The notes: generated by a model from the letters alone, not told the origin. DNA of 48,495 nt from Arthrobacter sp. SO5 (GCF_020532805.1 NZ_MQTQ01000044.1:1-48495); one strand, 5' to 3'; positions 6,926 to 17,388 are shown, counted from the stretch's first letter. Made by a program: numbers and translations.

Positions 6926-7859
6926 GAACCCTAATAGTAGCGCTACTCTTCAAAAGCCCGCCGTGCTACCAGCCTCACGGGCTGGACTCGCCTGGGGATT
7001 GCTCGGTGTTCTCGCGTTCTCCTTCACCGTCCCCTTCACCCGTGCAGCAGTCGGCGGGCTCTCACCCCTGTTCATCGGGTCAGGGCGGGCGGTGATTGCC
7101 GCGGCCCTCGCTATCGCGGCACTGGCCCTTACCCGGCAACGGTTCCCCAACGGCGTCCAATGGATACGACTGGCCGTCGTCGCCGGCGGTATCGTCATCG
7201 GTTTCCCCTTACTCACCTCCTTCGCCCTCACCACAGCACCGGCCAGTCACGGAGCTGTCGTGATCGCACTCCTGCCCGCAGCGACTGCCGTCATGGCAGT
7301 CATCCGAGGCAAAGAACGACCACGAATCTCGTTCTGGGTTCTGGCAGCTGTGGGCACCGTAGTGGCGATCGGGTTCGCAGCGCTGCAAGGCGGTGGCCTC
7401 GCACACCTCACCTCATCAGACCTGCTGCTCTTCGCGGCCGTCCTGGCTGCTGCCATCGGATACGCGGAAGGCGGCCTACTCGCCCGCGAACTCGGGGCAT
7501 GGCAAACGGTCTCATGGGCACTCGCGATCGCGTCCCCACTGATGCTCGGCCTGACCATCACAGCCGTAGCGCAGCAACCACCCAATGGGACGCCGATCGA
7601 GTGGGCCGCGTTTGCCTATCTGGCTGTCGTGAGCATGTTCTTTGGCTTTTTCGCCTGGTACCGCGGGCTCGCCATCGGTCCCATGGCACGGGTTAGCCAG
7701 GTACAACTCACCCAACCCGTCCTCAGCATCCTCTGGGCCGCCCTCCTGCTCCACGAACAACTCACCTGGGCCACAATCCTCGGAGGCATCGCCGTCATCC
7801 TCTGCGCCGGTGTCGCCGTTCGAGTTCGACTGACCCGCCGGACGCCGACGTCCCACTGA
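6924..7859 (+). CDS. EamA/DMT-family transporter
   Basis: About 311 residues with ten predicted transmembrane helices in two EamA repeats. The first begins GLAWGLLGVLAFSFTVPFTR; the second ends with FFAWYRGLAIGPMARVSQVQ and the conserved LSILWAALLLHEQLTW. The family exports amino acids or other small metabolites. Two starts are possible. ATG 6924 lies 5 nt after a TATCGT hexamer and overlaps the MocR start codon, while GTG 6963 would leave the palindrome outside the gene. The start of homology-like sequence does not decide between them. Pairing with a MocR regulator suggests induction by an amine, amino acid or B6 vitamer that the protein exports. Confidence 0.85.
   Translation: MNPNSSATLQKPAVLPASRAGLAWGLLGVLAFSFTVPFTRAAVGGLSPLFIGSGRAVIAAALAIAALALTRQRFPNGVQWIRLAVVAGGIVIGFPLLTSFALTTAPASHGAVVIALLPAATAVMAVIRGKERPRISFWVLAAVGTVVAIGFAALQGGGLAHLTSSDLLLFAAVLAAAIGYAEGGLLARELGAWQTVSWALAIASPLMLGLTITAVAQQPPNGTPIEWAAFAYLAVVSMFFGFFAWYRGLAIGPMARVSQVQLTQPVLSILWAALLLHEQLTWATILGGIAVILCAGVAVRVRLTRRTPTSH
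6936..6947. promoter_or_regulatory. Perfect 12-bp palindrome, probable MocR operator
   Basis: AGTAGCGCTACT lies 11 bp upstream of the MocR start. On the minus strand it overlaps a TACTAT hexamer that fits a -10 element for the MocR gene. If the EamA gene starts at ATG 6924, the palindrome is inside its first codons; if it starts at GTG 6963, the palindrome is upstream of both genes. Confidence 0.6.
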
Positions 7860-9741
<1,882 letters not shown>

Positions 9742-9984
9742 CTTGCTAGGTATCTACTGCGTCTTGGCCATCTGGGAACTTAGTTCAGGCAGCGTTCCAC
9801 TCATCCTAATGACCACGGAAGACCGCGCCTGCCCGGCAAAGGATCGGCTCGCAGGCAGATCCTGCTCACGCGATTCTGTACTAGGGCGCAGTGACATTCG
9901 TACTTTCTCTGTGATCCCAGAGTTCATGCAGCGGTTCCCGTTCGCTTCCCTGGGAAGTGGTGATCGCGTGCGCCCTCTTCACCC
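9742..9984. other. Intergenic stretch, no gene seen
   Basis: About 240 bp between rox and the insertion-sequence remnant. No coding pattern, hairpin terminator or terminal inverted repeat could be supported. It may contain the lost far end of the IS element. Confidence 0.4.
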
Positions 9985-10512
9985 GTTCTGAACAGAGAGT
10001 CCTTGCGCCCTGATTGCTGCAACTGCTTCGGTGTCGCACCAGCCGACCAGTGCCTCAGCGGTGAATTCATATGCCGCCCGCAGGACGTCACATCGGACTG
10101 GGAGTCGAAGCTGACCACATGCATCGGGTACTCGGCCGTGAGCCGTTTCTGTTCCCCGGCGCCGGGCCCGGTACGGCGCTTCATCCGCGCCTTGGATTTG
10201 CAGACCAGTCCTTCGTCGCGCCAGAGCCGGCGCACCCGCTTCCTGTTCAGTGCCACGCCGTCCCAAGCCGGCTGTCCCAGCAGGTGCCAGCGGGCTTTGC
10301 GCCAGCCCCACGCGGGGTGTTTCACGGCGGCGGGGTCCGTTTGGACGCCTCGGCGTTCTTCTCGGACCCGTACTGGTTCATCCAGCGGAATCAGATCGCC
10401 TCGGTGACCTGAAGCTCCTTGATGAACTCGACCATCGGCGTCCGTCGTTGAGCATTTTCTGGCCCTGCCGGACTTTGGCGATGATCTGCTCCGGGGTGTG
10501 TCTGCGTGCCAT
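9985..10512 (-). mobile_element. Decayed, internally deleted IS3-family transposase (orfA/orfB remnant)
   Basis: Reading leftward from ATG 10512, the orfA start MARRHTPEQIIAKVRQGQ is clear. A frameshift near 10428 leads to VEFIKELQVTEA, then an in-frame stop, then RWMNQYGSEKNAEA. The rest of orfA and the start of orfB are missing: HPAWGWRKARWHLL and RKRVRRLWRDEGLVCKSK (the HTH_21 region) follow directly. EYPMHVVSFD is the beginning of the RNase H-like DDE domain, but the sequence then jumps to EFTAEALVGWCDTE, the segment around the third acidic residue. At least two large deletions plus frameshifts are needed. The catalytic core and downstream part are gone, so the element is dead. Terminal repeats were not identified; GTGTCC-attctc-GGACAC (10532-10549) lies just outside the orfA start. 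Confidence 0.85.
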
Positions 10513-10632
10513 GATTCGTGAATTTCCGCCTGTGTCCATTCTCGGACACGAAACTCACACAGACACCGGACTTCTATCCGGGGACCCAACCAATTCGACG
10601 TCCACTGAGGATTCCCCTCGGCACCATTCCGG

Positions 10633-10986
10633 CTACCGGAATGTTTGTTTCTTTCTGATGGATCCGTCCGGGTTGTAAGATACCCAGTCGCCGCTGCGCT
10701 TGCCAGAGCGCCAAATGCCCTCATCCATAAGAGCACCATTGTCATGCCAGCGTTGCCATGTTCCATTCTGCTTGCCGTCCAAGAAATTACCCTTTTGGAG
10801 CAACTCCCCGTTTTCTCGCCACCACGTCCAGCTCCCGTCAAACTCGCCCTGAACGAAGTTGCCTTCGGCTTTGAGCTGGCCGTTGCGGTACCAATTGCGC
10901 CACCTGCCGTGCTTCTTCCCGTCAAGGATCGGGCCTTGGCCCATCAGCGTTCCGTCTTTGTACGTGTCCCGCTGAAACTCTGCCAT
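10633..10986 (-). CDS. YwqK-family / MORN-like repeat protein
   Basis: A 117-residue protein built of about five repeats of the form DGKxxGxWxxWxxNGQLxxxGNF (for example HGRWRNWYRNGQLKAEGNF, GTWQRWHDNGALMDEG). This is the MORN_2/YwqK pattern, annotated in databases as a toxin-antitoxin antitoxin family, although many members have no toxin partner. None is visible here. A strong GGAGG sits 5 nt before the ATG. GC content is visibly lower than in the neighbouring genes and the gene abuts an IS remnant, which fits acquisition by transfer. The role is unknown. Confidence 0.75.
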   Translation of the reverse strand: MAEFQRDTYKDGTLMGQGPILDGKKHGRWRNWYRNGQLKAEGNFVQGEFDGSWTWWRENGELLQKGNFLDGKQNGTWQRWHDNGALMDEGIWRSGKRSGDWVSYNPDGSIRKKQTFR

Positions 10987-11275
10987 GACCCCTCCGTTGC
11001 CGTGCTCGTTCGCAATAGTTGCACATTTGGCGAACCAGAACTACGTGTTGTTTTCCTCTGAAACGATGATGTACGTCCGCAACAGGTTCGGCCTACGCGC
11101 AGAGCTGCCTGCTGGTACTAGAGCGTGGCGCCACGCCATTGACAGGGATCATTTGGTGGTGCTGCTCGCTGAGGCGGAGCTAGTGTGCGGATAGGCCGGT
11201 TGATGCTTGCGATCAACGACCCCTCGGTAATACGGTCTCGACAAGGAGTTGCAAACCTCAAGCGGAAGGCGTTTC
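10987..11275. other. Divergent intergenic region, no gene seen
   Basis: About 290 bp of somewhat lower GC content between the MORN-repeat gene (leftward) and the hydrolase gene (rightward). It should hold both promoters but no convincing -35/-10 pair or operator stands out. No coding pattern was found. Confidence 0.4.
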
Positions 11276-12118
11276 ATGCTGAAGCAAATCGCTGAGGGCG
11301 TTCTCGTTCACGAAAGTGAGTTCATCCAGAGCAACTCCGTGGCCGTGCAGGGCCGGGCCGGTGTGTTGCTCATCGACGCCGGCATAACGAGCAACGAGCT
11401 GGAAGCACTCGCGAACGACCTTCACGAGTTAGGACAGCCTGTCGTTGCAGGCTTTTCGACGCATCCGCATTGGGACCACGTGCTCTGGCACGGGATGTTC
11501 GGCGACGTGCCCCGTTACGGTACCGGCCGCTGCGCGGCGTCCATCCAAGACCTGCTGTCGCACAGGGACTGGAAAACCCGCGTAGCCAGGGTGCTACCGC
11601 CGGAGCTCGCCGAGGAGATCCCGATGGATCTGCTCGGCCTCATGACCGGTCTGCCCACCGGAGCAGCGCAGATTCCCTGGGAGGGCCCAAAAGTCCGGAT
11701 CATCGAGCACCAGGCCCATGCCCCAGGCCATGCGGCGCTGCTGATCGAGGAGCGCGGCGTCCTCGTCGCCGGCGACATGCTTTCCGACATCCTGATGCCG
11801 TTCCTGGATCTGGCGGCCGCGAGTCCGATCGAGGACTACCTCGCCGCGCTCCTGCTGTTCGAGAGTGTGGCCGACGACGTTGTTGCCGTCATCCCCGGTC
11901 ACGGCTCAGTCGGCGGAGCTGAGCAGCTACGAGCACGAATCACACAGGATCGCGCCTACGTGGAGGCCCTCCGAGAGGGCGGTGCTCCCGATGACCCACG
12001 GGTCGGTCCGTCGGCCCCGCTGGACTGGTTGCCCGACGTGCATAGATGGCAATTACAGCGGCTCGCGCAGAGGGAGCAGACCGAGACACTCGAAAGGCAT
12101 TCCCCAGAGGACACCTGA
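11276..12118 (+). CDS. Metallo-beta-lactamase-fold hydrolase
   Basis: A 280-residue MBL-fold protein. The zinc motif STHPHWDHVLWHG (H63, H65, D67, H68) is complete, with later ligands in APGHAAL, GDML and the terminal PGHGS. The group includes lactonases, glyoxalase II and many hydrolases of unknown substrate; the sequence does not allow a choice. ATG 11276 has GGAAGG 6 nt upstream and is preferred over an in-frame TTG at 11249. The C-terminal ~50 residues, after PGHG, are helical and charged. The gene is convergent with dinB2; the 74-bp gap between them shows no clear terminator. Confidence 0.85.
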   Translation: MLKQIAEGVLVHESEFIQSNSVAVQGRAGVLLIDAGITSNELEALANDLHELGQPVVAGFSTHPHWDHVLWHGMFGDVPRYGTGRCAASIQDLLSHRDWKTRVARVLPPELAEEIPMDLLGLMTGLPTGAAQIPWEGPKVRIIEHQAHAPGHAALLIEERGVLVAGDMLSDILMPFLDLAAASPIEDYLAALLLFESVADDVVAVIPGHGSVGGAEQLRARITQDRAYVEALREGGAPDDPRVGPSAPLDWLPDVHRWQLQRLAQREQTETLERHSPEDT

Positions 12119-12192
12119 ACAGCCTCATTCTGTTACCCCCATCACTTCCGCAAAGCGATTCATCCGCGCTGGTAAGGAAGGCGACGACGCCG

Positions 12193-13266
12193 TCACCAAC
12201 CGCCGCGCGTCGGCGTATGTCCCGTTCGGGCGTCGTCGGGCATTGCCATTTCGGCCCGCAGGCCCAGGAGCCGGATCGGACGGCCCTTTTCGATTCCGGC
12301 TGCGAGGTCCACGGCCCGCGCCAGGATTTCGGTCCGGTCGAATGTCCCGGGAATCTTCCTGGCGTGGGTCGTGGTGAAGAAGGGTGCGTACCGAACCTTC
12401 AGGGTCAGCCCAACCACAGGCCGTCCTTCGGCCGCCACATCCTCAAGGACACGCGCTGTCAGTTCCCTCACGGCGAGGTCCACCTGGGCAGGCTCAGTCA
12501 GGTCCTGCTGGAAGGTGGTTTCCCGGCTATGCCCGCGGGCAACCCACGGGGTGTCGTCCACAACGCTGGCGCCGTGCCCGCGTCCGAGCTCCGCATACCA
12601 AGGACCCATCCTGGGGCCGAACTCCGGGACCAGGTCCTGGGGGTCGGACGCTGCGAGCTCGGCGACTGTGTTGATGCCGAGTTTGGCCAGCCGGCCCGAC
12701 ACTTTGGTTCCGACGCCCCACAGGTCCCTGGTGGGCCGACTGCCCATGACGTCGAGCCAGTTCCCGGAGGTGAGACGGAAGACGCCGGCCGGCTTGCCGA
12801 AACCGGTGGCGACCTTGGCACGGACCAGGGTGTCGCCGATGCCCACGCTGCAATGCAGCTGCGTTCGCGCCAGAACAGCGGCCTGCACCTGCCGGGCGTA
12901 GGCTTCCGGATTCTCTGTCTCAACACCTAAAAAGGCTTCATCCCAACCCAGCACCTGCACGGTGGCGCCGGGCTGCGCGCGCAGGGCAGCCATCACCGTT
13001 TCAGACGCCGCGAGGTAAGCCTCCTGATCGACGGGCAGGATCACTGCGTCGGGCACTTTCCGGGCCGCAATGCGTAAGGGCATTCCGGAACCCACACCGA
13101 ACGCCCTGGCTTCGTAGGATGCGGTCGACACCACAGCCCGTTCCGTGGGGTCGCCCCGACCGCCGACAATGATCGGCTTCCCCGCAAGCTCCGGCCGCCG
13201 GAGAACCTCGACCGCCGCGATGAACTGGTCCAGATCCACGTGCAGCACCCACCGGATTCCGCTCAC
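12193..13266 (-). CDS. dinB: DinB2-like Y-family DNA polymerase (Pol IV-type)
   Basis: A 357-residue translesion polymerase. The palm motif HVDLDQFIAAVE gives metal ligands D11 and D13, and LGWDEAFLG gives D109 and the catalytic E110. CSVGIGDTLVRAKVATGFGKP marks the end of the palm, VGTKVSGRLAKLGINTVAEL the thumb HhH, and the little-finger domain follows. The sequence resembles mycobacterial DinB2 more than DinB1. I16 aligns with the aromatic steric gate (F13 of E. coli Pol IV), so ribonucleotide exclusion is predicted to be weak. The usual C-terminal beta-clamp motif is not evident. The GTG at 13266 is chosen because family sequence starts there. No LexA box was seen upstream. Confidence 0.9.
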   Translation of the reverse strand: MSGIRWVLHVDLDQFIAAVEVLRRPELAGKPIIVGGRGDPTERAVVSTASYEARAFGVGSGMPLRIAARKVPDAVILPVDQEAYLAASETVMAALRAQPGATVQVLGWDEAFLGVETENPEAYARQVQAAVLARTQLHCSVGIGDTLVRAKVATGFGKPAGVFRLTSGNWLDVMGSRPTRDLWGVGTKVSGRLAKLGINTVAELAASDPQDLVPEFGPRMGPWYAELGRGHGASVVDDTPWVARGHSRETTFQQDLTEPAQVDLAVRELTARVLEDVAAEGRPVVGLTLKVRYAPFFTTTHARKIPGTFDRTEILARAVDLAAGIEKGRPIRLLGLRAEMAMPDDARTGHTPTRGGW

Positions 13267-13473
13267 GCCACCAGTCTGCCCTAAACATCCCCGGCAAGCA
13301 TCGGCTCTCCACAGAACTTGGCCGCTGATCCTGCGGGCTCCTGACCCGGGATCCGCGGGCACGGCTGGACCTCAGCTCCCAAAAATGACAGGCCCCTCGG
13401 GGGCGGGCAGTGAGCTGCCACACTCGTGGGCCGGTTGCGGAATAGCGTCCTGGAAGCATCTGTTGACGCCTGC

Positions 13474-14403
13474 ATGAAGGCAATAACTTACAGCGAATAC
13501 GGAAGTCCGGACGTCCTCGAGGTATCGGAGCAGCCCATGCCGAAGGTCGGGCCCGGGATGGTCCTGGTCAAAGTCAAGGCGGCGTCGGTGAATCCGGTCG
13601 ACTGGAAGATCATGGCCGGCTATCTGGATGCAGCCATGGACCTGCAGTTCCCGGCGATTCCCGGGTGGGATGTGGCGGGCGTGGTCGAGTCGGTCGGTAT
13701 CGACGCGCCGCAATTCCGGCCAGGCGACGAGGTCATCGCCTATGGCCGCAAAGACTACGTCCACGGCGGTAGTTTCGCTGAATATATGGCCCTGCCTGAA
13801 AGGCTCCTTGCCCGCCGGCCCGCATCCCTGGGGTGGGACGAGTCCGCCGGTCTTCCCCTGGCAGGCCTGACGGCCTATCAAGTCCTTACCCGTCTGGGCC
13901 TGAAGGCGGGCGAGAACTTGCTGATACATGGCGGCGCCGGCGGCGTCGGGTCCCTGGGAATCCAGATCGCTGCGGCGCTCGGTGCCAGGGTGATCGCGAC
14001 TGCGTCAGAGAAGAACCACGACTTCCTGCGTTCCCTCGGGGCCGAGCCCGTCAGCTACGGCGAAGGCCTTGCGGACCGGGTTCGCGCCCTCCGCCCCGAG
14101 GGCGTCGACGTTGTCGCGGACTTCGTAGGGGGAAATCTCGAATCCACCCTGGCTGTCCTGGCCGACGGGGGCCGGCATGCCTCCATCGCTGACAGCGAGG
14201 TCGAGCAGCATGGCGGCACCTGGATGTGGGTCAACCCCGTAGGCGCCGAGCTGCAGATGCTCGCCGATCTGGTCGACGAGCACGCAATTCGTGTCGAGGT
14301 TGCCCGGACTTTCCCGCTGCCGCAGGCGGCGGAGGCCTTCCGGCTCAACATGGAAGGGCACACGCGCGGCAAGATCGTCATCGCAGTCGACGACGTCGCA
14401 TGA
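13474..14403 (+). CDS. NADP-dependent quinone oxidoreductase-like (MDR superfamily)
   Basis: A 309-residue zinc-less medium-chain dehydrogenase/reductase. It starts with the typical MKAITYSEYGSPDVLEV, has the GroES-like VKVKAASVNPVDWK, and the NADPH-binding GGAGGVGSLGIQIAAALGARVIA. The C-terminus HTRGKIVIAV is standard for zeta-crystallin-like quinone reductases. No structural zinc cysteines are present. It probably reduces quinones or alpha,beta-unsaturated carbonyls; the substrate is not defined. ATG 13474 begins the conserved N-terminus. The 207-bp divergent gap shared with dinB2 must hold both promoters; only a short GC-rich dyad near 13391-13406 stands out. Confidence 0.88.
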   Translation: MKAITYSEYGSPDVLEVSEQPMPKVGPGMVLVKVKAASVNPVDWKIMAGYLDAAMDLQFPAIPGWDVAGVVESVGIDAPQFRPGDEVIAYGRKDYVHGGSFAEYMALPERLLARRPASLGWDESAGLPLAGLTAYQVLTRLGLKAGENLLIHGGAGGVGSLGIQIAAALGARVIATASEKNHDFLRSLGAEPVSYGEGLADRVRALRPEGVDVVADFVGGNLESTLAVLADGGRHASIADSEVEQHGGTWMWVNPVGAELQMLADLVDEHAIRVEVARTFPLPQAAEAFRLNMEGHTRGKIVIAVDDVA

Positions 14404-14408
14404 CGCGG

Positions 14409-14435
14409 AGCGGCGGCCGGATTCCGGCCGCCGCT
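14409..14435 (+). terminator. Intrinsic terminator after the oxidoreductase gene
   Basis: A 12-bp stem (AGCGGCGGCCGG / CCGGCCGCCGCT) with a 3-nt ATT loop lies 6 nt after the stop, followed by TCTCT. It can also serve the convergent YdeI-family gene ending at 14496. Confidence 0.75.
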
Positions 14436-14495
14436 TCTCTGGCGGCCTGCCGTGTGCTGGAAGCAGAGGGGTGAGCGCGGTATCTCTGTCTCGGA

Positions 14496-15140
14496 TCATT
14501 GGTCCGACTTGCGGTGAGGAGGGGCAGCGCGGCGACTTTCTGCCGACTTGAGCGGCCCCCGCCATTGGGCGGCGCGTTGGTCCACGGCGGCCAGACGTGC
14601 CGTCTCCTCGATCCGGTTGGCGCGGGTGGCAGGCCGTTTGGCCTGGACGATCCATTCGAGGATGCCGCGGCGTGCCGAAGAAGGGAATCGGTCCCAGTTG
14701 GCGCGGGCAGCTGGGTGCCGATCGAACGCCCGCTGGAGGTCATCGGGGACGACGAGATCCTCGACGTCGTCCAGCACGGTCCATGTTCCGTTCTGGACCG
14801 CCTGCGCCACGGCGTGCTCACCGGCTGTGGTCATCAGTCCCTGCTGCCTCAGGGCTTCGATGCGAAGTTTATTCGGGCGCGACCACGCGCTGGTGGGCTT
14901 GCGGGGTGTGAAGTAGAGCATCGTGCGCTCGTCGTCGAGACGCCGGGGTTTACTGTCGACCCATCCCACCGCGAGGGCCTCGGACACGGCGTCCTCGTAG
15001 GCGAGTGCAGGCTTGCCGGTGTGCTTCTTCCACGAGACCAGCCATACCGCCTGAGTGCTGCCGTGGTTCTCCTGCAGCCACTGGCGCCACTGCGCCCTCG
15101 TCACCACATGGACCTGCGGGGCGGCTGAGGGATCGGCCAT
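14496..15140 (-). CDS. YdeI/OmpD-associated family protein
   Basis: A 214-residue soluble protein. It has the family's N-terminal WRQWLQENHGSTQAVWLVSWKK and AVGWVDSKPRRLDDERTMLYFTPRK, then WSRPNKLRIEAL and a C-terminal bacteriocin-protection (OmdA-like) part. The biochemical role of this family is unknown. The ATG lies 7 nt after the stop of the upstream MFS exporter gene, so the two are probably one operon. The C-terminus is basic (KSAESRRAAPPHRKSDQ). Confidence 0.8.
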   Translation of the reverse strand: MADPSAAPQVHVVTRAQWRQWLQENHGSTQAVWLVSWKKHTGKPALAYEDAVSEALAVGWVDSKPRRLDDERTMLYFTPRKPTSAWSRPNKLRIEALRQQGLMTTAGEHAVAQAVQNGTWTVLDDVEDLVVPDDLQRAFDRHPAARANWDRFPSSARRGILEWIVQAKRPATRANRIEETARLAAVDQRAAQWRGPLKSAESRRAAPPHRKSDQ

Positions 15141-15147
15141 GTTTCCA

Positions 15148-16728
15148 TCAGCCTTCGTCGAGTTGGTGTGCGATCAATGCCGAGGTGGTTTGTGCTGCAG
15201 CAGGTTTGCCTGGCGCAACGACGAAGGTGATGATCGAGGCGAGAGCGAGGATGACGGCGCCTACGAACATTGCTGCGCTCAGCCCGGCCCCGAACGCTTC
15301 CCGTGCGGCATCTGCGAGCGCCAGACCTTGGGGGCCGAATGAGTCGGCGATCCCGATCGCTGCCCCCGCCCCCGCGTCGACGACCTCACGGACGGGCTCC
15401 GGCAAACCCGCCAAAGCCGGTGTGATGTCTGCCCGGTAGACGCTGATCAGAATGCTCGACAGGACCGCGATCCCGAGGACGCCGCCGACCTCTCGGGTGA
15501 TGTCGTTGACGGCGCTCGCGATCGACCGCCTCTCCGCGGGGAGGCCCTCAATGATCAACTGGGTACCGGGGGTGATGCCCATGCCGAAGCCCAGACCGAA
15601 CACGAGGACCCCGCCACCGAGCACCCACAGGGACGCTTCGAGTCCGCCGGTGAGTCCGGCCGCGAAGATCGCGAATCCTGATCCCATGAGCAGAAGGCCG
15701 AGCGATCCGGGTATCCGGGCCCCGAACCTCGCGCTCAGTCCGACGGCAGCACCGATTCCGATGCCCACCCCGATCGGCACCACCAGAAGTGCAAGCGCGG
15801 AACCCAGTGGGGTGAAGCCGAGCACGATCTGCAAGTACTGCGGGGAGAGGACGAAGAATCCGAGCGAGGCGAAGAACTGGACCGTGACGATCACCGAGCC
15901 CGCCGCCAACCCCCGATTCGCGAACAGCCGAACGTCAAGCGAGGGGGTCCTGGCGCGGAGCTGATGGATCACAAACGCGACGAAGCCGGCCGCCCCGACA
16001 GCCAGCGAGAGGAGCGTCAGCGGGTCCAGCCAACCGCGTTGCGGACCTTCGACGACTCCGAAGACTAAGCCGGCCAAAGCAACGATCGACCAGATCGCGG
16101 CCCCCGGATCCAGCGAAAGCGAGGGATTGCGGTTCTGGGCCACGAGCGCCAGGACCGGGATGATGAGGGCCAACGCCACCCCGCCGAAGAGCAGTTGCAC
16201 GCTGCCCCACCACCACGCCTCAAGAAGTGCGCCCGCGACGATCGTCCCGGCGACAGCACCGGCGGAGCTGACACCCGACCACACTCCGATCGCGAAGGTC
16301 CGGCGCTCCTCCGGGTACGCGTCGACCAGGGCGGAAAGGGTCACCGGGAACACCGCTGCCGCGCCCACACCCGCTAGCGCTCGGAGGCCGATGATCCAAC
16401 TCGCGTCGGGCGAGAATGCCGACGCGATACATGCGAGGCCGAAGATCGCCAGGCCGGCCCCGAGGATGGTGCGGCGCCCGACTCGGTCGGCGGCGATCCC
16501 GGCCGTGAGGAGGAGTGCCGCGAAGGTCAGCGCGTAGGCGTCGATGATCCACGTCAACTCAGACTGGTCAGCACCCAAGTCCGCGGCAATGTTGGGCAAC
16601 GCGATCGCGAGCGCGGAGTTGCCGGCCACAACCAGGGCGAGGCCTGCGCACAGCACAATGAGCAATGCTCGAAGCTGGGCTGTGGACGGCTCCGCGTGCT
16701 TCGGGAGTGGGGAAGGATCCATGGTCAC
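15148..16728 (-). CDS. DHA2-type MFS multidrug exporter (EmrB/QacA-like)
   Basis: About 526 residues with 14 predicted membrane helices. ALPNIAADLGADQSELTWIIDAYALTFAALLLTAGIAADRVGRR contains the motif D1 and motif A signatures, and GVGAAAVFPVTLSAL corresponds to motif B/C regions; the 14-helix DHA2 length supports drug-proton antiport. The start is placed at GTG 16728, six bases after CAGGAG. An ATG two codons later (16722) is possible, but the open frame to 16902 runs back through the divergent MarR gene. It is divergent from that regulator and upstream of a YdeI-family gene. Substrates are unknown. Confidence 0.88.
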   Translation of the reverse strand: MTMDPSPLPKHAEPSTAQLRALLIVLCAGLALVVAGNSALAIALPNIAADLGADQSELTWIIDAYALTFAALLLTAGIAADRVGRRTILGAGLAIFGLACIASAFSPDASWIIGLRALAGVGAAAVFPVTLSALVDAYPEERRTFAIGVWSGVSSAGAVAGTIVAGALLEAWWWGSVQLLFGGVALALIIPVLALVAQNRNPSLSLDPGAAIWSIVALAGLVFGVVEGPQRGWLDPLTLLSLAVGAAGFVAFVIHQLRARTPSLDVRLFANRGLAAGSVIVTVQFFASLGFFVLSPQYLQIVLGFTPLGSALALLVVPIGVGIGIGAAVGLSARFGARIPGSLGLLLMGSGFAIFAAGLTGGLEASLWVLGGGVLVFGLGFGMGITPGTQLIIEGLPAERRSIASAVNDITREVGGVLGIAVLSSILISVYRADITPALAGLPEPVREVVDAGAGAAIGIADSFGPQGLALADAAREAFGAGLSAAMFVGAVILALASIITFVVAPGKPAAAQTTSALIAHQLDEG

Positions 16729-16786
16729 GAGCAACTCCTGCTTCTCTCTACACTGGAGTCTCTCCGTTACCGAGGTATATGTCAAG

Positions 16787-16792
16787 TAGGAT
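16787..16792 (+). promoter_or_regulatory. -10 element of a leaderless MarR promoter; shared divergent region
   Basis: TAGGAT ends 6 nt before the MarR ATG with no ribosome-binding site between. On the opposite strand TTGACA (16779-16784) is a good -35 for the exporter gene. The 70-bp gap therefore holds overlapping divergent promoters, as expected if the MarR protein represses both. Confidence 0.5.
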
Positions 16793-16798
16793 TGCACT

Positions 16799-17320
16799 AT
16801 GTCTAATAATGCTGAGGACGGCTGGGCGGAACAGGTTGAGCGCGGGCGGATGTCCGCCGACGAGCTCTCCTGGTCCCTTCGATCCGTCAATCGCGCTGCC
16901 ACCCAACTCGACCACGCGCTAGCGGCAAAGCTCGGCCTGCGGCAGCTCGACTATGAGGCCATGGGCCACATCATGGACCAGGAAGGCACTCAACTCGGCC
17001 CCGCCGAACTGGGACAGCGGCTTCGCATCAGCACCGGATCCGCAACCGAATTGGCAGACCGCCTGGAACGGGCGGGGCACATCGCCCGCACGCGCGAGGG
17101 TTCCGACCGGCGTCGGGTTCAACTTGTTGCTCGCCAAGAAGCCGTTGGACTCATCCTTGGGGAACTCGGACCGCTCTTCGCCGACCTCGACGCGCTGTCG
17201 AATGAGTTCACGGACGGCGAGCAGGCAGTCATCAACCGCTACCTCCGGGCAGCGGGCGACCGTCTCCGCGACCACACACGGGCCCTCGGCGCTCCGGTGG
17301 AACCTGCTGCGCCCAGCTGA
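16799..17320 (+). CDS. MarR-family transcriptional regulator
   Basis: A 173-residue protein. LRQLDYEAMGHIMDQEGTQLGPAELGQRLRISTGSATELADRLERAG is the winged helix core and ARTREGSDRRRVQL the wing with the DRR signature. An N-terminal extension of about 30 residues is longer than usual. It is divergent from the DHA2 exporter and most likely represses it, as MarR/EmrR-type regulators do. The ligand is unknown. It starts directly after a likely -10 element, so leaderless translation is expected. Confidence 0.88.
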   Translation: MSNNAEDGWAEQVERGRMSADELSWSLRSVNRAATQLDHALAAKLGLRQLDYEAMGHIMDQEGTQLGPAELGQRLRISTGSATELADRLERAGHIARTREGSDRRRVQLVARQEAVGLILGELGPLFADLDALSNEFTDGEQAVINRYLRAAGDRLRDHTRALGAPVEPAAPS

Positions 17321-17388
17321 CAGCCTGTAGCCATGCAGGCTCGCCTGTGCCGGATGACACCGGGTTGGTGCGGTGGCATGCTGGTGCC

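Noticed and set aside
6017..6934. 305-codon plus-strand frame
   Set aside because: Antisense to the MocR-type regulator; no domain visible.
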